Assembly (NCBI GenBank): GCA_933228675.1
Contig: OW121744.1
Coordinates: 58,299,775 to 58,363,774 of the forward strand
From: Stomorhina lunata
Taxonomy: Eukaryota > Arthropoda > Insecta > Diptera > Rhiniidae
Length of the DNA: 64,000 nt
Direction of reading: 5' to 3'
Shown: positions 47,965-60,365 of the stretch, piece by piece
How positions within the stretch are numbered: position 1 is the first letter of the stretch
Layout of the letters: each line of letters opens with the position of its first letter
Translations under genes and position numbers: made by a program
The notes under the pieces: generated by a model
The model's input: only the letters and a program-made list of their open reading frames with translations
What the model was told of the DNA's origin: nothing
Database searches by the model: none

Positions 47965-49510
47965 ATATTTGTATAGGTCGAAAAAGAAGGGACTTTTGGA
48001 ACTTTTGCCTCTAAGAGGGTAAAAACGGGTAAAAAGGGGAAAAAATCGAAAACGCTATATCTCCTAAAGTAATAGGTATAGAAACAAAATTAAAATTACG
48101 TTTTAAACAGCTATGAAAATAAGCGGACAGGTATTTGGTACTTTTTTGAAACTATGTCCGATGGGGGGTAAAAAAGGGTGAAAATAGTTTTTTTGGCACC
48201 TTTTTAACCCACTCTTATATTTTAAACTAAAGAATATAGAAAGAAACTTGGTACTGCAATCAATAGATATAAAAGAAACATGAAACACGTATTTGGTACT
48301 TTTTTGATTTTGGACCCAAAATGGGTAAAAAAGGGATAAAATGATAACTTAACATCTCCAAAGTAATATGAATAGGAACATTATACATTATGTTAAATGC
48401 GTTTGAAAAAAATGTACCGAATTCAATTGGCACCAAAAAAGTAACATATATGCATATGGAACTTTTAGAAATTAGGGAACAAAAAGGGGGAAAATTAGTA
48501 TTATTTTAAACAAGTGAATGTTTGTCTGTATGTATGTTCTTTATAGAATAGTAAACTGTGAATTTGATCATGTTATGCTCTTTAGCGAAGATGTTGCGGA
48601 TAAGCCGGCGAAGGTTTTAAAGTTGATAAGACTAATTTCCGACAGATGGCGCTACTGACAATTACTAAAAATTAAATTAATCGTAAACTGTACATTTGAT
48701 CATGCTATGATCTTTAGCAAATTTGTAGCGCATGAGCCGACGAAGGCTTTTTAGTTGGTATGAATAATTTCCGACAGGTGGCGCTACAGAAATTTACTCA
48801 AAGTCAATTTAATCGTAATCTGTACATTTAATCATGCTACAATCTTTAGCAAAGTTGTTGCACATGAGCCGACGAAGGTTTCTTAGTTGGTATGAAGAAA
48901 TTTCGACAGGTGGCGCCACTGAAATTTACTCAAAGTCAATTTAATCGTATGCTGTACATTTAATCATGCTATAATCTTCAGCAAAGTTGTTACGGATAAG
49001 CCGAAGAAGGTTTATGAATTGGAATGAGCAAAGTCCGACAGGTGGCGCCACAGAGAATTACTCAAAGTGAATTAAATCGTAAACTGTGCATTTGATCATG
49101 TTATAATCATAAGCAAAGTTGTTACGAATAAGCAGACAAAGGTTTCTTATATGGTATGAACAACTTCAGGTGGCGCCACTGCAAACTACTCAAAATGAAT
49201 TAAATCGTAAACTGTGCATTTGATCAGACTATAATCTTTAGCAAAGTTGTTGCGCATGAGTCGACAGAGGTTTCTGTTGATATGAATAATTTCCAAAATT
49301 ATTCAAAATGAGTTAAACTGTAAACTATGCAAACTATGTGTTGGTCGTACAAAATAAATCAAATAATTCAAAATTAACTGAATATTTGTACAATGTCTTT
49401 CCTCTAAATTTATTTTAGCACTTTATAATATAAAATATATAAAAACTTCAAAATATGCCTCAAAATGCTTATCATAAAGCTCCGGGCAAGGCTCGGTCAA
49501 CCAGGTACTA
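47965..49510 (+). mobile_element. Helitron-like element, copy B (5' truncated)
   Basis: Starts at TTTGTATAGGTCGAAAAAGA, which corresponds to an internal point of copy A, so the 5' end is missing. The rest matches copy A closely, including the 130-bp tandem units (one more unit than copy A). The end is CCGGGCAAGGCTCGGTCAAC then CAGGTACTA, followed here by G to give CTAG. Confidence 0.7.
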
Positions 49511-51040
49511 GAATACTGAAAAGACCAGGGAGCTTGAAACAGATTTCTTTCCCTTATAAAAGGAATAAAAATAATATTTTACATTTGTCAAAATCACTTG
49601 AATACCCCAACTATGCAACCGGTTATTATGAAAAGTTATGGGTTACAACTTTGTAATTTTTTCTATTTTACATTTTCTTGCATTTAAAAATTCAAATTCC
49701 GCTAAAAGTAAATATGTGAAACGTTTTGGCTTAACTTTATGATTTTTTTTTTTGTTGGTTGGATTTTAGTGGTGGCAAACATGCAACAGTATTTAAAGAA
49801 AGAAGACAGAAAAGACAGATTTGCTTTAAGCCATTTTTTATATTTTTATAACATTACACATATGTTTATTTAAATATAAGCTTGATTTAGGGTCAGGGTA
49901 AATCCCTTTTAACAAAAATACAAAAAACAAAGAAGTCCTTAAAACTCGCATACAAACACACAGCCCAGCTCACACTACCACACAACCAAAAGGGCTATAA
50001 TGTAAAGAAGTAAAAGTAGTTGTTACCAACATTTGTTTTCTGGCCAAAAATCAAAAAATATAAGAATTTTCTTTTTTTTTATTCATATTAGCATTTTTTC
50101 CTACTTAATAACAAGACACAAAACTGGCTGGCAAAAAAGGAAAAAATAAAGACAAAAAAAGTTGTCAGAAACCAAAAAGAAAAAAACATTTGGAAAAGGT
50201 ATAATTTGGTTTAATGTGAATATTTATCATCTTTAGTAGAGGATGTTTTTTTGCTAGGAAAAAACTAAATATATGGAATTTTATGTTTTACGTGTATTAA
50301 CATTTATTTCATGTAATTTTCAATTAATTTAAATGGATTTTTAAATTCTTAATATCATACAAAACGAGTACAATAAATGAAGGGGCAGTCGCTTAAATTT
50401 ATCGTTCAAAAAAATAATAAATCTCTATTTAAATGTGGAGTAATTTAAAAATCCATTATAGGACATTGATAATAAATGTTTAAGGGTAAACGCATTAATC
50501 TAAACTAAAACTAATATTTATCTAACAAATTAATATACACAGGCAATTCATGCTTATTTTAACATCTGCATACCCATCTCTGTTTCATGTTATATCTATA
50601 AAGTTTTAAATACGAGTATCATCCAACCCACAATGACCATCTAAATATCGATAAGCCTTTGAATAAATATCAACAAATCGTTTGTGGTAGTCGGTTTATC
50701 CAAAAAACATACATTATGTTATTATTTCACCTTTGCACCCACCTTTTACATATTTTGTCCTATTCGATTTTTGAAACTAATTTTAACATTGTTTTAGGCC
50801 ACAGGCCAAAAATATCCAAATATGTATAACCGAAGGGCAACAGTGTAACGAGTTTAAAGTCACAAAAAATGTCACAATTATATAAAAGTCACAAACTATA
50901 TAAATAAAACCGAAACTCAGAATCAGATGTCAATAATACTTCTCCACAAAATTCAACTTTTAGAGTGCTTTTGAAGTTTTGCGATATTTTGACTTGACAT
51001 TTTTCTGTATGATTTTTAGTTTATTCTAACCTTCAAAAGA
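49511..51040. other. Long spacer, probable Camta intron
   Basis: AT-rich, non-repetitive sequence. I looked for exons on the minus strand and found no conserved peptide with plausible splice sites. Confidence 0.4.
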
Positions 51041-51042
51041 TA

Positions 51043-52147
51043 TAGGGTGTTTTTTATTGAGGTATAGAACTTTAAGTTGGCATTACTTTTTTAACTGGCG
51101 GCCATTTTGTCAGCTGTCAAGTGATTAATATTTAGTTTGGTTTGCCATTTCATCATGAACAGGTTGACAAAAGAACAACGCTTGCAAATCGTGCAAATTT
51201 ATTTCGAAAATAAAGGTTCAGTTCGCGAAGTTTACCGCAAGCTCCGTCCATTTTATGGTCGACATAATCGTCCATCAGAGCAATTAATTCGGTTAACCAT
51301 GGATCGTTTTCGCACTACGTTTACTCTATGTGATAATACGCATCCGCAGCGACGTCGAACAGTGCGCACCGAAGAAACAATTGCCGCTGTAGAGCAAAGT
51401 GTTGAAGAGGAACCGAATGAATCAATTCGCCACCGTGCACAGCAATTGGAGCTTTGTCCATCAACTTTATGGAAGATTTTGCGCAAAGATCTTGGCTTGC
51501 GACCTTACAAGATCCAGCTTGTGCAAGAATTAAAGCCGCGAGACCATGCAATGCGTCGTGATTTTGGTGTATGGGCCGAAAATGAGATTGATCTCGATGC
51601 TGATTTTCATCGCAAAATTTTGTTCAGTGATGAGGCTCATTTTTGGTTGAATGGCTACGTCAACAAGCAAAATTGCCGCATTTGGAGTGAAGAGAATCCA
51701 CATGAGACCCTTGAGACGCCATTACATCCACAAAAACTGACTGTTTGGTGTGCTCTATGGGCTGGTGGAGTCATTGGGCCATACTTCTTCCGAAATAATG
51801 CTGGAGAGTCAGTTACCATAAATGGAGACCGGTATAGAGCCATGATAAACGACTATTTTGTTCCCCAATTGGATGGCATGAATGTGGATGAGTTGTGGTC
51901 CAACAAGACGACGCTGCATGCCACACAGCACACGTCACAATTGATTTATAGAAGGAAACATTCGATGAGCGCATAATTTCGCGAAATGGACCTGTCAATT
52001 GGTAACCAAGATCGTGCGATTTGACACCACTGGATTATTTTCTTTGGGGATATGTGAAGTCGCTCGTCTACGCCAACAAACCAGAAACGTCGTTAGGGGA
52101 CTTGGAAGCCAACATTCGTGGCGTTATTGCCAACATACGGCCTCATA
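51043..52147 (+). mobile_element. mariner DD41D-type element, copy 2, 3' truncated
   Basis: The left end TAGGGTGTTTTTTATTGAGG follows TA at 51041-51042 and matches copy 1 at 10442. The match stops near 52147, within the C-terminal coding region, so the right terminus is absent. Confidence 0.82.
51155..52147 (+). pseudogene. mariner DD41D transposase, copy 2
   Basis: From MNRLTKEQRLQIVQIYFE at 51155 the frame is open to the codons NVDELW near 51898. It includes both helix-turn-helix motifs, SDEAHF, and HPQKLTVWCALWAGGVIGPY. One T is then missing immediately before CAACAAGACGACGC, exactly as in copy 1, and the frame runs to a stop at 51976. The QQDDATCH and LTPLDYFLWGY motifs lie in the shifted frame; an additional TTATAG and a TGGTAACC change are private to this copy. 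It keeps the segment CGTCGTTAGGGGACTTGG that copy 1 has lost. Confidence 0.85.
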
Positions 52148-52336
52148 ATTACATGTAAAATATGACAGATGTCGGTTTATTAGTTTGTGAGATATAGTAA
52201 TTTGAGAGATCACTCATAAAAGCACTAGTAAAATCAACCGTTTTAAGTGGTTTGCTAAGTTTAACCCTAAAGCCGATAATGTCGAGCATACTCTTCATGA
52301 ATACAAAAAAAAAAATACACTTATTAATTAAATGAC
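52148..52336. other. Spacer
   Basis: Short AT-rich sequence after the truncated mariner; nothing identified. Confidence 0.35.
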
Positions 52337-52381
52337 CAAATTCGAAAAGATCACATCTCCACTGTAGATGTGACCTTTTCG
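52337..52381. repeat. 19-bp hairpin with 7-base loop
   Basis: ATTCGAAAAGATCACATCT and AGATGTGACCTTTTCGAAT are inverted with one mismatch around a CCACTGT loop. Taken alone it could be a very small MITE core or a structured RNA; no promoter or U-tract supports the latter. Confidence 0.65.
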
Positions 52382-52698
52382 AATTTTACCATTCAATTAA
52401 AATTCGTAGCAAAACAAGAAAATATCAATTTGTGCAATACAGGACCGACCGCTATTCGTTGCTTTTCCGTCTCTGTACCGGGAACATATTTATCTGATGT
52501 TAAAACGTACGTTTTGTCTGATAAAAGCTTTTAGAATAAACCAGACTCAAAGAGAACAGAACAAAAAAAAATAGTCGGCAGCGGCCACTCTTAAACTTTT
52601 AACTTAAATGTGTAATTTTTTGTCAAAAATAGGTAATTTTTTTAACGTTTTAAAAGGAAAAACTTTTCTACTTCATTTTTTTTAATATTTGTTGATAC
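52382..52698. other. Spacer before tandem array 4
   Basis: No gene or repeat recognised. Confidence 0.35.
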
Positions 52699-54425
52699 AA
52701 ATTTTTCTATAGAAAATTTTTTTCATTCAAAATTTTTCTATAGAACATTTTTTTATTATAAATTTTTTTTTATCAAAAATTTTTCTATAGGAAATGTTTT
52801 TATCAAAAAAATTTTCTATAGAAAATGTTTTTATCAAAAATTTTTCTATAGAAAATTTTTTATCAAAAATTTTTCTATAGAAAATTTTTTATCAAAAATT
52901 TTTCTAGAGAAAATTTTTTTATCAAAAATATTTCTATAGAAAATTTTTTTATCAAAAATTTTTCTATAGAAAATTTTTTATCAAAAATTTTTCTATAGAA
53001 AATTTTTTTATCAAAAATTTTTCTATAGAAAATTTTTTTATCAAAAATTTTTCTATAGAAAATTTTTTGATCATAAATTATTCTATAGACAATTTTTTTA
53101 TCAAAAATTTTTCTATAGAAAATTTTTGTATCAAAAATTTTTCTATATAAAATTTTTTTATAGAAAATTTTTCTATAGAAAATTTTTTTATCAAAAATTT
53201 TTCTATATAAAATTTTTTTATGAAAAATTTTTCTATAGAAAATTTTTTTATCAAAAATTTTTCTATAGAAAATTTTGGTAAAAAATTTTTCTATAAAAAA
53301 TTTTTTTATCAAAAATTTTTCTATAGAAAATTTTTTATCAAAAATTTTTCTATAGAAATTTTTTTTATCAAAAACTTTTCTATACAATATTTTTTTTAAC
53401 AAAAATTTTTCTATAGAAAATTTTGGTATAAAAACTTTTTCTATAAAAAATTTTTTTATCAAAAATTTTTCTATAGAAAATTTTTTTATCAAAAATTTTT
53501 CTATAGAAACTTTTTGTATCAAAAATTTTTCTATAGAAATTTTTTGTATCAAAAATTTGTCTATAGAAAATTTTTTTATCAAAAATTTTTCTATCGAAAA
53601 TTTTTTTATCAAAAATTTTTCTATAGAAAATTTTTTTATCAAAAATTTTTCTATGAAAAATTTTTTTATCAAAAATTTTTCTATAGAAAATTTTTTTATC
53701 AAAAAGTTTTCTATAGAAAATTTTTTATCAAAAATTTTTTTATAGAAAATTTTTTTATCAAAAATTTTTCTATAAAAAATTTTTTTATCAAAAATTTTTC
53801 TATAGAAATTTTTTATCAAAAATTCTTCTATAGAAAATTATTTTATCAAAAATTTTTCTATAGAAAATGTTTTTATCAAAAATTTTTCTATTGCAAATTT
53901 TTTTTATTAAAAATTTTTTAATAGAAAATTTTGTTATCAAAAACTTTTCTATAGAAAATTTTTTTATCAAAAATTTTTCTATAGAAAATTATTTTATCAA
54001 AAATTCTTCTATAGAAAATGTTTTTATCAAAAATTTTTCTATTGCAAATTTTTTTTTATTAAAAATTTTTTAATAGAAAATTTTTTTATCAAAATTTTTT
54101 CTATAGAAAAGTTTTTTATCAAAAATTTTTCTATACAAAATTTTTTTATCAAAAATTTTTTTATAGAAGATTTTTTTATCAAAAATTTTTCCATATAAAT
54201 TTGTTTTACCAAAAATTTTTCTATATAAAATTTTTTTATCAAAAATTTTTCTATAGAAAATTTTTTTATCAAAAATTTTTCTATAGAAAATTTTTTTATC
54301 AAAAATTTTTCTGTAGAAAATTTTTTTAGAAAATTTTTTTATCAAAAATTTTTCTATAGAAAATTTTTTATCAAAAATTTTTCTATAGAAAATTTTTTTA
54401 TCAAAAATTTTTCTATAAAAATTGT
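52699..54425. repeat. Tandem array 4, ~30-bp unit
   Basis: Copies of AAAAATTTTTCTATAGAAAA followed by TTTTTTTATC, mostly 29-30 bases. It is less homogeneous than arrays 1 and 2. The 30-base period is a multiple of three, so long open frames appear on both strands (up to 314 codons of alternating FLIKKF and SIEKF); these are not genes. Confidence 0.92.
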
Positions 54426-54540
54426 TTTTTTGTTAACATCCAAATTCTAACTGAATGATTTTCACGAGTATTTACGAAAATTAAAAATATTCATCGGCTA
54501 CTGGTGGTATGGGCTGCCTACTCCTGCTCATAAGCTTTAT
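54426..54540 (-). repeat. Segment shared with the marker of tandem array 3
   Basis: On the minus strand GAGTAGGCAGCCCAT, then AGTAGCCGATGAATA and AATTTTCGTAAATA matches the array-3 marker GGCGTAGGCAGCCCAAAAG, CCGATATC and AATTTTCGTAAATA. A non-repetitive piece is therefore associated with two separate CTATAG-type arrays. Confidence 0.7.
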
Positions 54541-56223
54541 AAAGTTGGTCGTTTATTCTGACCCATTTTTAATTTCCTAGATACCTTTTGTGGTGAAAAA
54601 CACAAATGAGATGCATAAAAGGGAATTCCCCTTTTTGCACGCAAGGTGAAATATTCATAACGCAAATCGAAATCTAAAGCAAATTGGAATCAAAACGACG
54701 CAAATCGAATCGAAGTAAATCAGGGTCGAAGCAACACAAAACGAATTCTGCCAGTTTTTAAAAAGCGACGCAAATCGGACCGACTTTAGTAGTTTAAAAA
54801 TTAAAGATTAAAATGAAAGATTTAAAATAACAAACAGGAAACTAAGGAGAAGGAGCAGTCAAAACGGTCATTTTTGAGTCATAAACAATAATCTGTTTTT
54901 GGTTCATCAGTCTTTGGAAAATTGGCCAAATTTAACACGAGGCTCTTAGATCCTGAAGTTGAAAAATGCGTTTACAGGGAAAAAACGAGTATTTTTCGGG
55001 TTTTGCAAGATTAAATTTATTTTTTATAAAAAATATAATTTGTAATGTAGTCTTAACAAGCTTTCTTTTGAAGTAGATGTCGAAAATTCATGTTCCTGAA
55101 AACGCGTCTAAGGATATGTTTTTTGTAAATAAAGAAATTCCAAACATCATTTTTTAATTTTTTGAAAATTTTGTACAGCAAATATTACAAATTTAGAAAT
55201 TTCTCACAAGTGTGTTAAAACAGACAAATTAGAAAATAAAACTCCAAAAAGCTTAGGTCGATATCCTTAACCGTTTTACAGTACCTGTGATTTGAAATTG
55301 TCGAATTTCGCGAAAACTACAATTTTCGGTCATAATTTGAGTAGGAACAAAACCTAAGTAAATTCGATTAAATTTAACAAAATTGAACTATTAAATACTT
55401 ATAATCCATCAAATGATAAATCATGTCCAACTTTCTAATTTCTTTATTTACAAAAAAAAAAAAAAAAATGTTGGTGCATATCCTTAGGCGCGTTTTCAGG
55501 GGGAAATTGCAATAACTCCAAAAATACATCATGGATTTTTGTCTTTGACTATTTAAAGCTTTAATATTCCATTATTTTTATCTAATTCTTTATCGCGGAA
55601 ACAAAAAATATCCCATTTTCCCCATACAAATGTTCTCTTAAACTTTGAACCCGATGAGCGCCCATAGAATGTTGTTCGATTTGACTCAAATTTTCAGAAC
55701 TGAACTCTTGGACCTAGTGTCATAATATTCCGTTGAAAAAGCCAAACAATTTGGACAAAAATGTTTATACATACAAAAATTGTCACCCTAATGCCCATGT
55801 ATGTCCTACACTACTTCCCAGATGCCTTTGCTTTCCACCATTTGGTCGATAAATCAATTCCTTAACTCTTCAATACTTAACGATGCCTTAAGGCACTTAT
55901 TTCAGTAATCAGTTAAGTTTACTAAATACTGGAAAATAAATACTGGAAAAATCAGTAAATTTGACTTGTTTTTTACTGCTTATCAGCAATCAGTAAAATT
56001 TACTGATAACTAATACTATTCGCATTAATCATTAAAATTTACTAAACACTGATTTTTTTCAGTATTCAAAAAATATAATGGTAATGAAAATTAAAGTGCA
56101 GTACCAGTAAAAAACATACATATACTGAAAAAGTACTAGAGCTGCAAAATGCCCATCTATGGTATAGGCGCATACTTAATGTTATACATTCTTTAAACTT
56201 GTGAGAATATTTTAAAACAGTAA
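54541..56223. other. Spacer with a long-spaced inverted repeat
   Basis: No gene. CCTGAAAACGCGTCTAAGGA and AAATAAAGAAATT (55093-55139) are the inverse of AATTTCTTTATTTACAAAA and TCCTTAGGCGCGTTTTCAGG (55436-55500), around a loop of about 300 bases. This may be a degenerate TIR element. AGTAAATTTGACT/TACTGA words repeat loosely at 55890-56060. Confidence 0.45.
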
Positions 56224-56836
56224 CCCAGCAAGAAATAAGGTTAATACTCAAATTGAGGATGATTTGAAAATAAATGTTTTTTCAAAGGTCAAACGTTTGA
56301 TACTGATTTGAGAATAATAACGCTCTCAACAAAAAGGGGAATTTATTCTCAAATTGAGAAATGTCTTTATTCTCAAATCATTATCAAACCTCATTCTCAA
56401 AGGTTTTTCAAATGTAGATATCAAAAATATTTTTGATATTTTTAAGTTTGTTTATTTTGTTTGTGAAATGAGTGCATTATATGTAATCCCTTTTGCTTAA
56501 AATATATTATTTAATGTAAAGTAAAAAAAAAACGAAAATTTACTTATGCATATGAATATTATTGAATTTTTTACCCTTCTCCCCAATAGGTGGGTGGATG
56601 GATGGTTGTCCATGTGAACTTTAATCAAAATAAATTTATGAATTTTGGTACAGACATTTGCTTCGGTAGAGGGTCTATCATTAAAAAATCCGAAAAATGC
56701 AATGCCATTCCATTAAAATGTCTTTAACATTAAATTTTTTTAACATAAATACATTTTTGTAATGTTTGAAAAAAATTTAAAATAAGGTTTGATATCAAAT
56801 TTATATAACACCATTTTTCAAATCATTCTCAAATCA
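56224..56836. mobile_element. MITE CCCAGCAAGAA, copy 2, truncated
   Basis: Starts CCCAGCAAGAA and carries the same TTTGAGAATA, GTCAAACGTTTGA and CAACAAAAAGGGGA blocks as the MITE at 20709-21530, in reverse. The far end is missing where Helitron-like copy C begins. Confidence 0.7.
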
Positions 56837-57905
56837 GCTGGTAGACCGAGCTTTATGATAAGCATTTTGAGGAAAATTTTAAAGTTTTTATATATTTTAT
56901 ATTATAAAGTGCTAAAATAAATTTAGAGGAAAGACATTGTAGAAATATTCAGTTAATTTTGCATTATTTGATTTATTTTGTCCGACCAACACATAGTTTG
57001 CATAGTTTACAGTTTAACTCATTTTGAATAATTTTGGAAATTATTCATATCAACAGAAACCTCTGTCGACTCATGCGCAACAACTTTGCTAAAGATTATA
57101 GTCTGATCAAATGCACAGTTTACGATTTAATTCATTTTGAGTAGTTTTCTGTGGCGCCACCTGTCGGACTTTGCTTATTCATAAACCTTCTTCGGCTTAT
57201 CCGTAACAACTTTGCTGAAGATTATAGCATGATTAAATGTACAGCATACGATTAAATTGACTTTGAGTAAATTTCAGTAGCGCCACCTGTCGAAATTTCT
57301 TCATACCAACTAAGAAACCTTCGTCGGCTCATGTGCAACAACTTTGCTAAAGATTGTAGCATGATCAAATGTACAGTTTTCGATTTAATTAATTTTTAGT
57401 AATTTTCAGTGACGCCATCTATCGGAAATTAGTATTATCAACTTTAAAACCTTCGCCGGCTTATCCGCAACATCTTCGCTAAAGAGCATAACATGATCAA
57501 ATGCACAGTTTACTATTCTATAAAGAACATACATACAGACAAACATTCATTTGTTTAAAAGGTATAACATTACTAATTTTTTCCCCTTTTTATCCCCTAA
57601 TTTCAAAAAAGTTCCACATGCATATTTGGTACTTCTGTGGTAACAATTGAATTCGGTACATTTTATTAAAACGCAGATGTTTTTGAGATGTTAAGTTATC
57701 ATTTTATCCCTTTTTTACCCATTTTGGCCCCAAAATCAAAAAAGCACCAAATACGTGTTTAAAGTTTCTTTCACATCTATTGATTGCAGTACAAAGTTTC
57801 TTTCTATATTCCTTAGTTTAAAATATAAGAGTGGGTTAAAAAGGTACCAAAAAATTATTTTCACCCTTTTTTACCCCTTATCGGACATAGTTTCAAAAAA
57901 GTACC
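56837..57905 (-). mobile_element. Helitron-like element, copy C
   Basis: The reverse complement matches copies A and B from the TACCCATTTTGG region through the 130-bp units to a 3' end reading GCTCGGTCTACCAG. The left half of the terminal hairpin is deleted. The 5' part is missing beyond about 57905. Confidence 0.7.
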
Positions 57906-59087
57906 AAATTATTTTTAGATTTTCTTCAGTATTGAAGTATTTCAATTTACAAAAATTTCGTCTCAATACCTGAGTTAAAACTTTAAACTAATTAATTCAG
58001 TAGTTAAATTCCTTTTCCACATCAAAGTTCAATGTAATAATCAAATGGTTAAATGCTTTCGAAATTAATTACCTTAACGTAACACTGTGTACTTGGTATG
58101 TGTGTGTGAGAGAGAGACAGAGAAAAGTATTTGTCAATATGTAGTAGCAAATGACACAACATTCATCTCCTCTACAATTTCCTACAAAACAGACCCCATC
58201 CCTCTTTTTCAATTGGTTTCTCATACACTTAACCCATTTATAAACATAAAATGAAAGACTATTATCACAGGTCGTATACAATGCAACTGGCTAATAAATC
58301 TATTTTAGATTTACCTCTAATCGTATGTGTTGTACGACAAATAAAACATACAAATCGAACGGATAAACCGACACAGACACTCTTAACAAAAAGTAGAAAT
58401 TTAGATAAATATATACAAAATCTAATGGATACGCACAATATTGTAGTAACTACAAGATACATTTTGTATTCGAATTTGTATCGTATTGGAAATATACCAA
58501 ACTTGTACAGTAGTTAGTATTAGACTCTTTAAAAAGCCCTTAATAAAATGAGTTTGTTTCTATTTTTTTTTGGTATTTGTTTCTGCCAGGCAAAACTAAT
58601 TGTTCGTATGGCTAAAATGGACAACACAATATTAATCCAAATTACCATCAAAGTGATTTAATTGCTTGGAATTGTTATTGTTTTGTATCTTCGTCGACAT
58701 CGTCTCGAACCTAATATTTGTATATTAGAGTCTATAGGTCTATAGGGAAAATAGATATAGAACCGAGGCCTGCTAACAAATATTGGCAGGCCTCTCATAT
58801 CTCAATTTCTTTATAATTTTATAAAAAAAAGATCACTAAGTAAGATCGAGGTAAAAGCTTCTGCAAAATTTATCTTTTTTTCGGACCAATTAGTCTCCAT
58901 GTCTGTTAAGGGTTAATATATATTTTTTAATCAAAAGTCTTAATGTTAATAAAATAAATATATTTTTGCATTGTGAACAAAATTTGGTAATAAATTCTTA
59001 ATATTCTGGCACTTTCTTAAAGAAAATGAAAAAAACTCCATATTCTGACTTTCGACCCCGGTGAAGAAAGGGTTAAGCTTTTCCAAT
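57906..59087. other. Spacer, probable intron
   Basis: Non-repetitive AT-rich sequence with a small (GT/GA) tract near 58098-58130 and a hairpin GAGGCCTGC/GCAGGCCTC at 58765-58794. Short open frames (58069-58517) have no recognised motif or splice context. Confidence 0.4.
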
Positions 59088-59232
59088 TTAACCTTTATGT
59101 TTACAACCAAAAAAAATATGTTATATATACAACCAGCATACCCGGGTATGTCATACAGTTTATAAGGAAATTTTTGTAGACTGAACAACTTTTTTGTGTT
59201 TATATCAATAAATAAAAGCCCTTGCATCCCAT

Positions 59233-60323
59233 TTCATAAAAAAGAAAGCCGTTTGATGCATCGGAATACTTTTATTACTATTCTTCTTGGAACACTTTTA
59301 CTAGCTGACGTCAGACATTCAAATTTCGTCCATGCAATTGACTTATGTTAAACTAATTGACATCCCTTGCATTGTGTATCGACGGGTATTTAACGATTTT
59401 TTTGCTATAAGCCGTTTTATAAGATTAGATAATGACAATAGGCGGAAATATCGCAAGGAATGTGATAAATTAACAGCCGTATTCCAGGTGGCAAACAGAA
59501 ACCTTCAAAATAACTATATAGCAGGATCTAACATCACTGTTGATGAACACAGTCCGGACCGTGGTAAAACTAGATTCACGCAATATATTCCTTCAAAGCT
59601 GACAAAATATGGGATAAAGGTATAGTGGGCTTTTGATTCTCTTACATCTTATCCACTAAGGGGACAGCTAAATACTGAGTTGGTGCTTTCTGCAGAAAGG
59701 GAAAAGCAGGGTGAACAAGTCGTTTAAGGTGGAAGAAGCATTGGGTACCGTCAACAAAAGGCAAACATTTCTTTTGGCTAAATTTTATTATCCAAAAGAA
59801 AAAGAAGTAGAATCTTTAGTCTTTGGATTTAGTAATTATATATTTCCAAAAAAAAAAAAACAAGTCCGTTGAGCTTTTATCCACATCTCATTACAACATT
59901 AAAGTTGAAGGTGCAAACCGAAAGCCAGTTATGTAAACTAGCATTTACAATAATTTTAAAGATGGTCTTAAATTCTCTACAAAAAGTAGAAGAATTATAC
60001 TTCAAAAACTTAGTGAACAATTACCTATGAAGGAAATACAGATCCGTCCATAAGATCCTTAAATAATGAGGCATTTTTCATTACGCTGTATAGTTGAGTG
60101 TATTTTAGTAAAATCAAATAATGATTCGGTATTTGTTCCAGAAGAAGTTGATGACACCGGAAGCACAAACGAAATTGCTATGCGTATAACAAAAGGAGAT
60201 CTACAAAAAATGCTTGCAAAGGATGTCAAAGATCAGTATGTGCGGAACACTCGCAGAATGTCAGCATTTGCCATACATGCTCAAATAAAAAAAAATGGAA
60301 AAAACTACTTAACATTTTCGTAG
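59233..60323 (+). pseudogene. piggyBac transposase remnant
   Basis: The frame 59332-59625 contains ISRFIRLDNDNRRKY, then a spacer, then NITVDEHSPDRGKTRFTQYI and PSKLTKYGIKV. This is the piggyBac catalytic segment, where the VDE Asp is the first of three catalytic Asp residues and the RGR/F-QYIPSKP-KYGIK block follows. Upstream (from about 59233) and downstream (GQLNTELVLSAEREKQGEQ near 59660; LQKLSEQLPMKEIQIRP near 60005; a lysine-rich tail in 60066-60323) are pieces in other frames with stops. The gene is dead. Confidence 0.8.
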
Positions 60324-60365
60324 GTATCTCTATTTTTTTTTAAAGAGAAGTTATTTTGAACGATA

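Noticed and set aside
52875..53819. A 314-codon minus-strand open frame and several plus-strand frames in tandem array 4
   Set aside because: The array unit is about 30 bases, a multiple of three, so any stop-free unit gives a long frame. The predicted peptide is a simple alternation of FLIKKF and SIEKF and similar frames exist on both strands.
58069..58517. Overlapping 65-88 codon frames on both strands as exons
   Set aside because: No conserved peptide, no splice signals in suitable phase, and mutual overlap on opposite strands.
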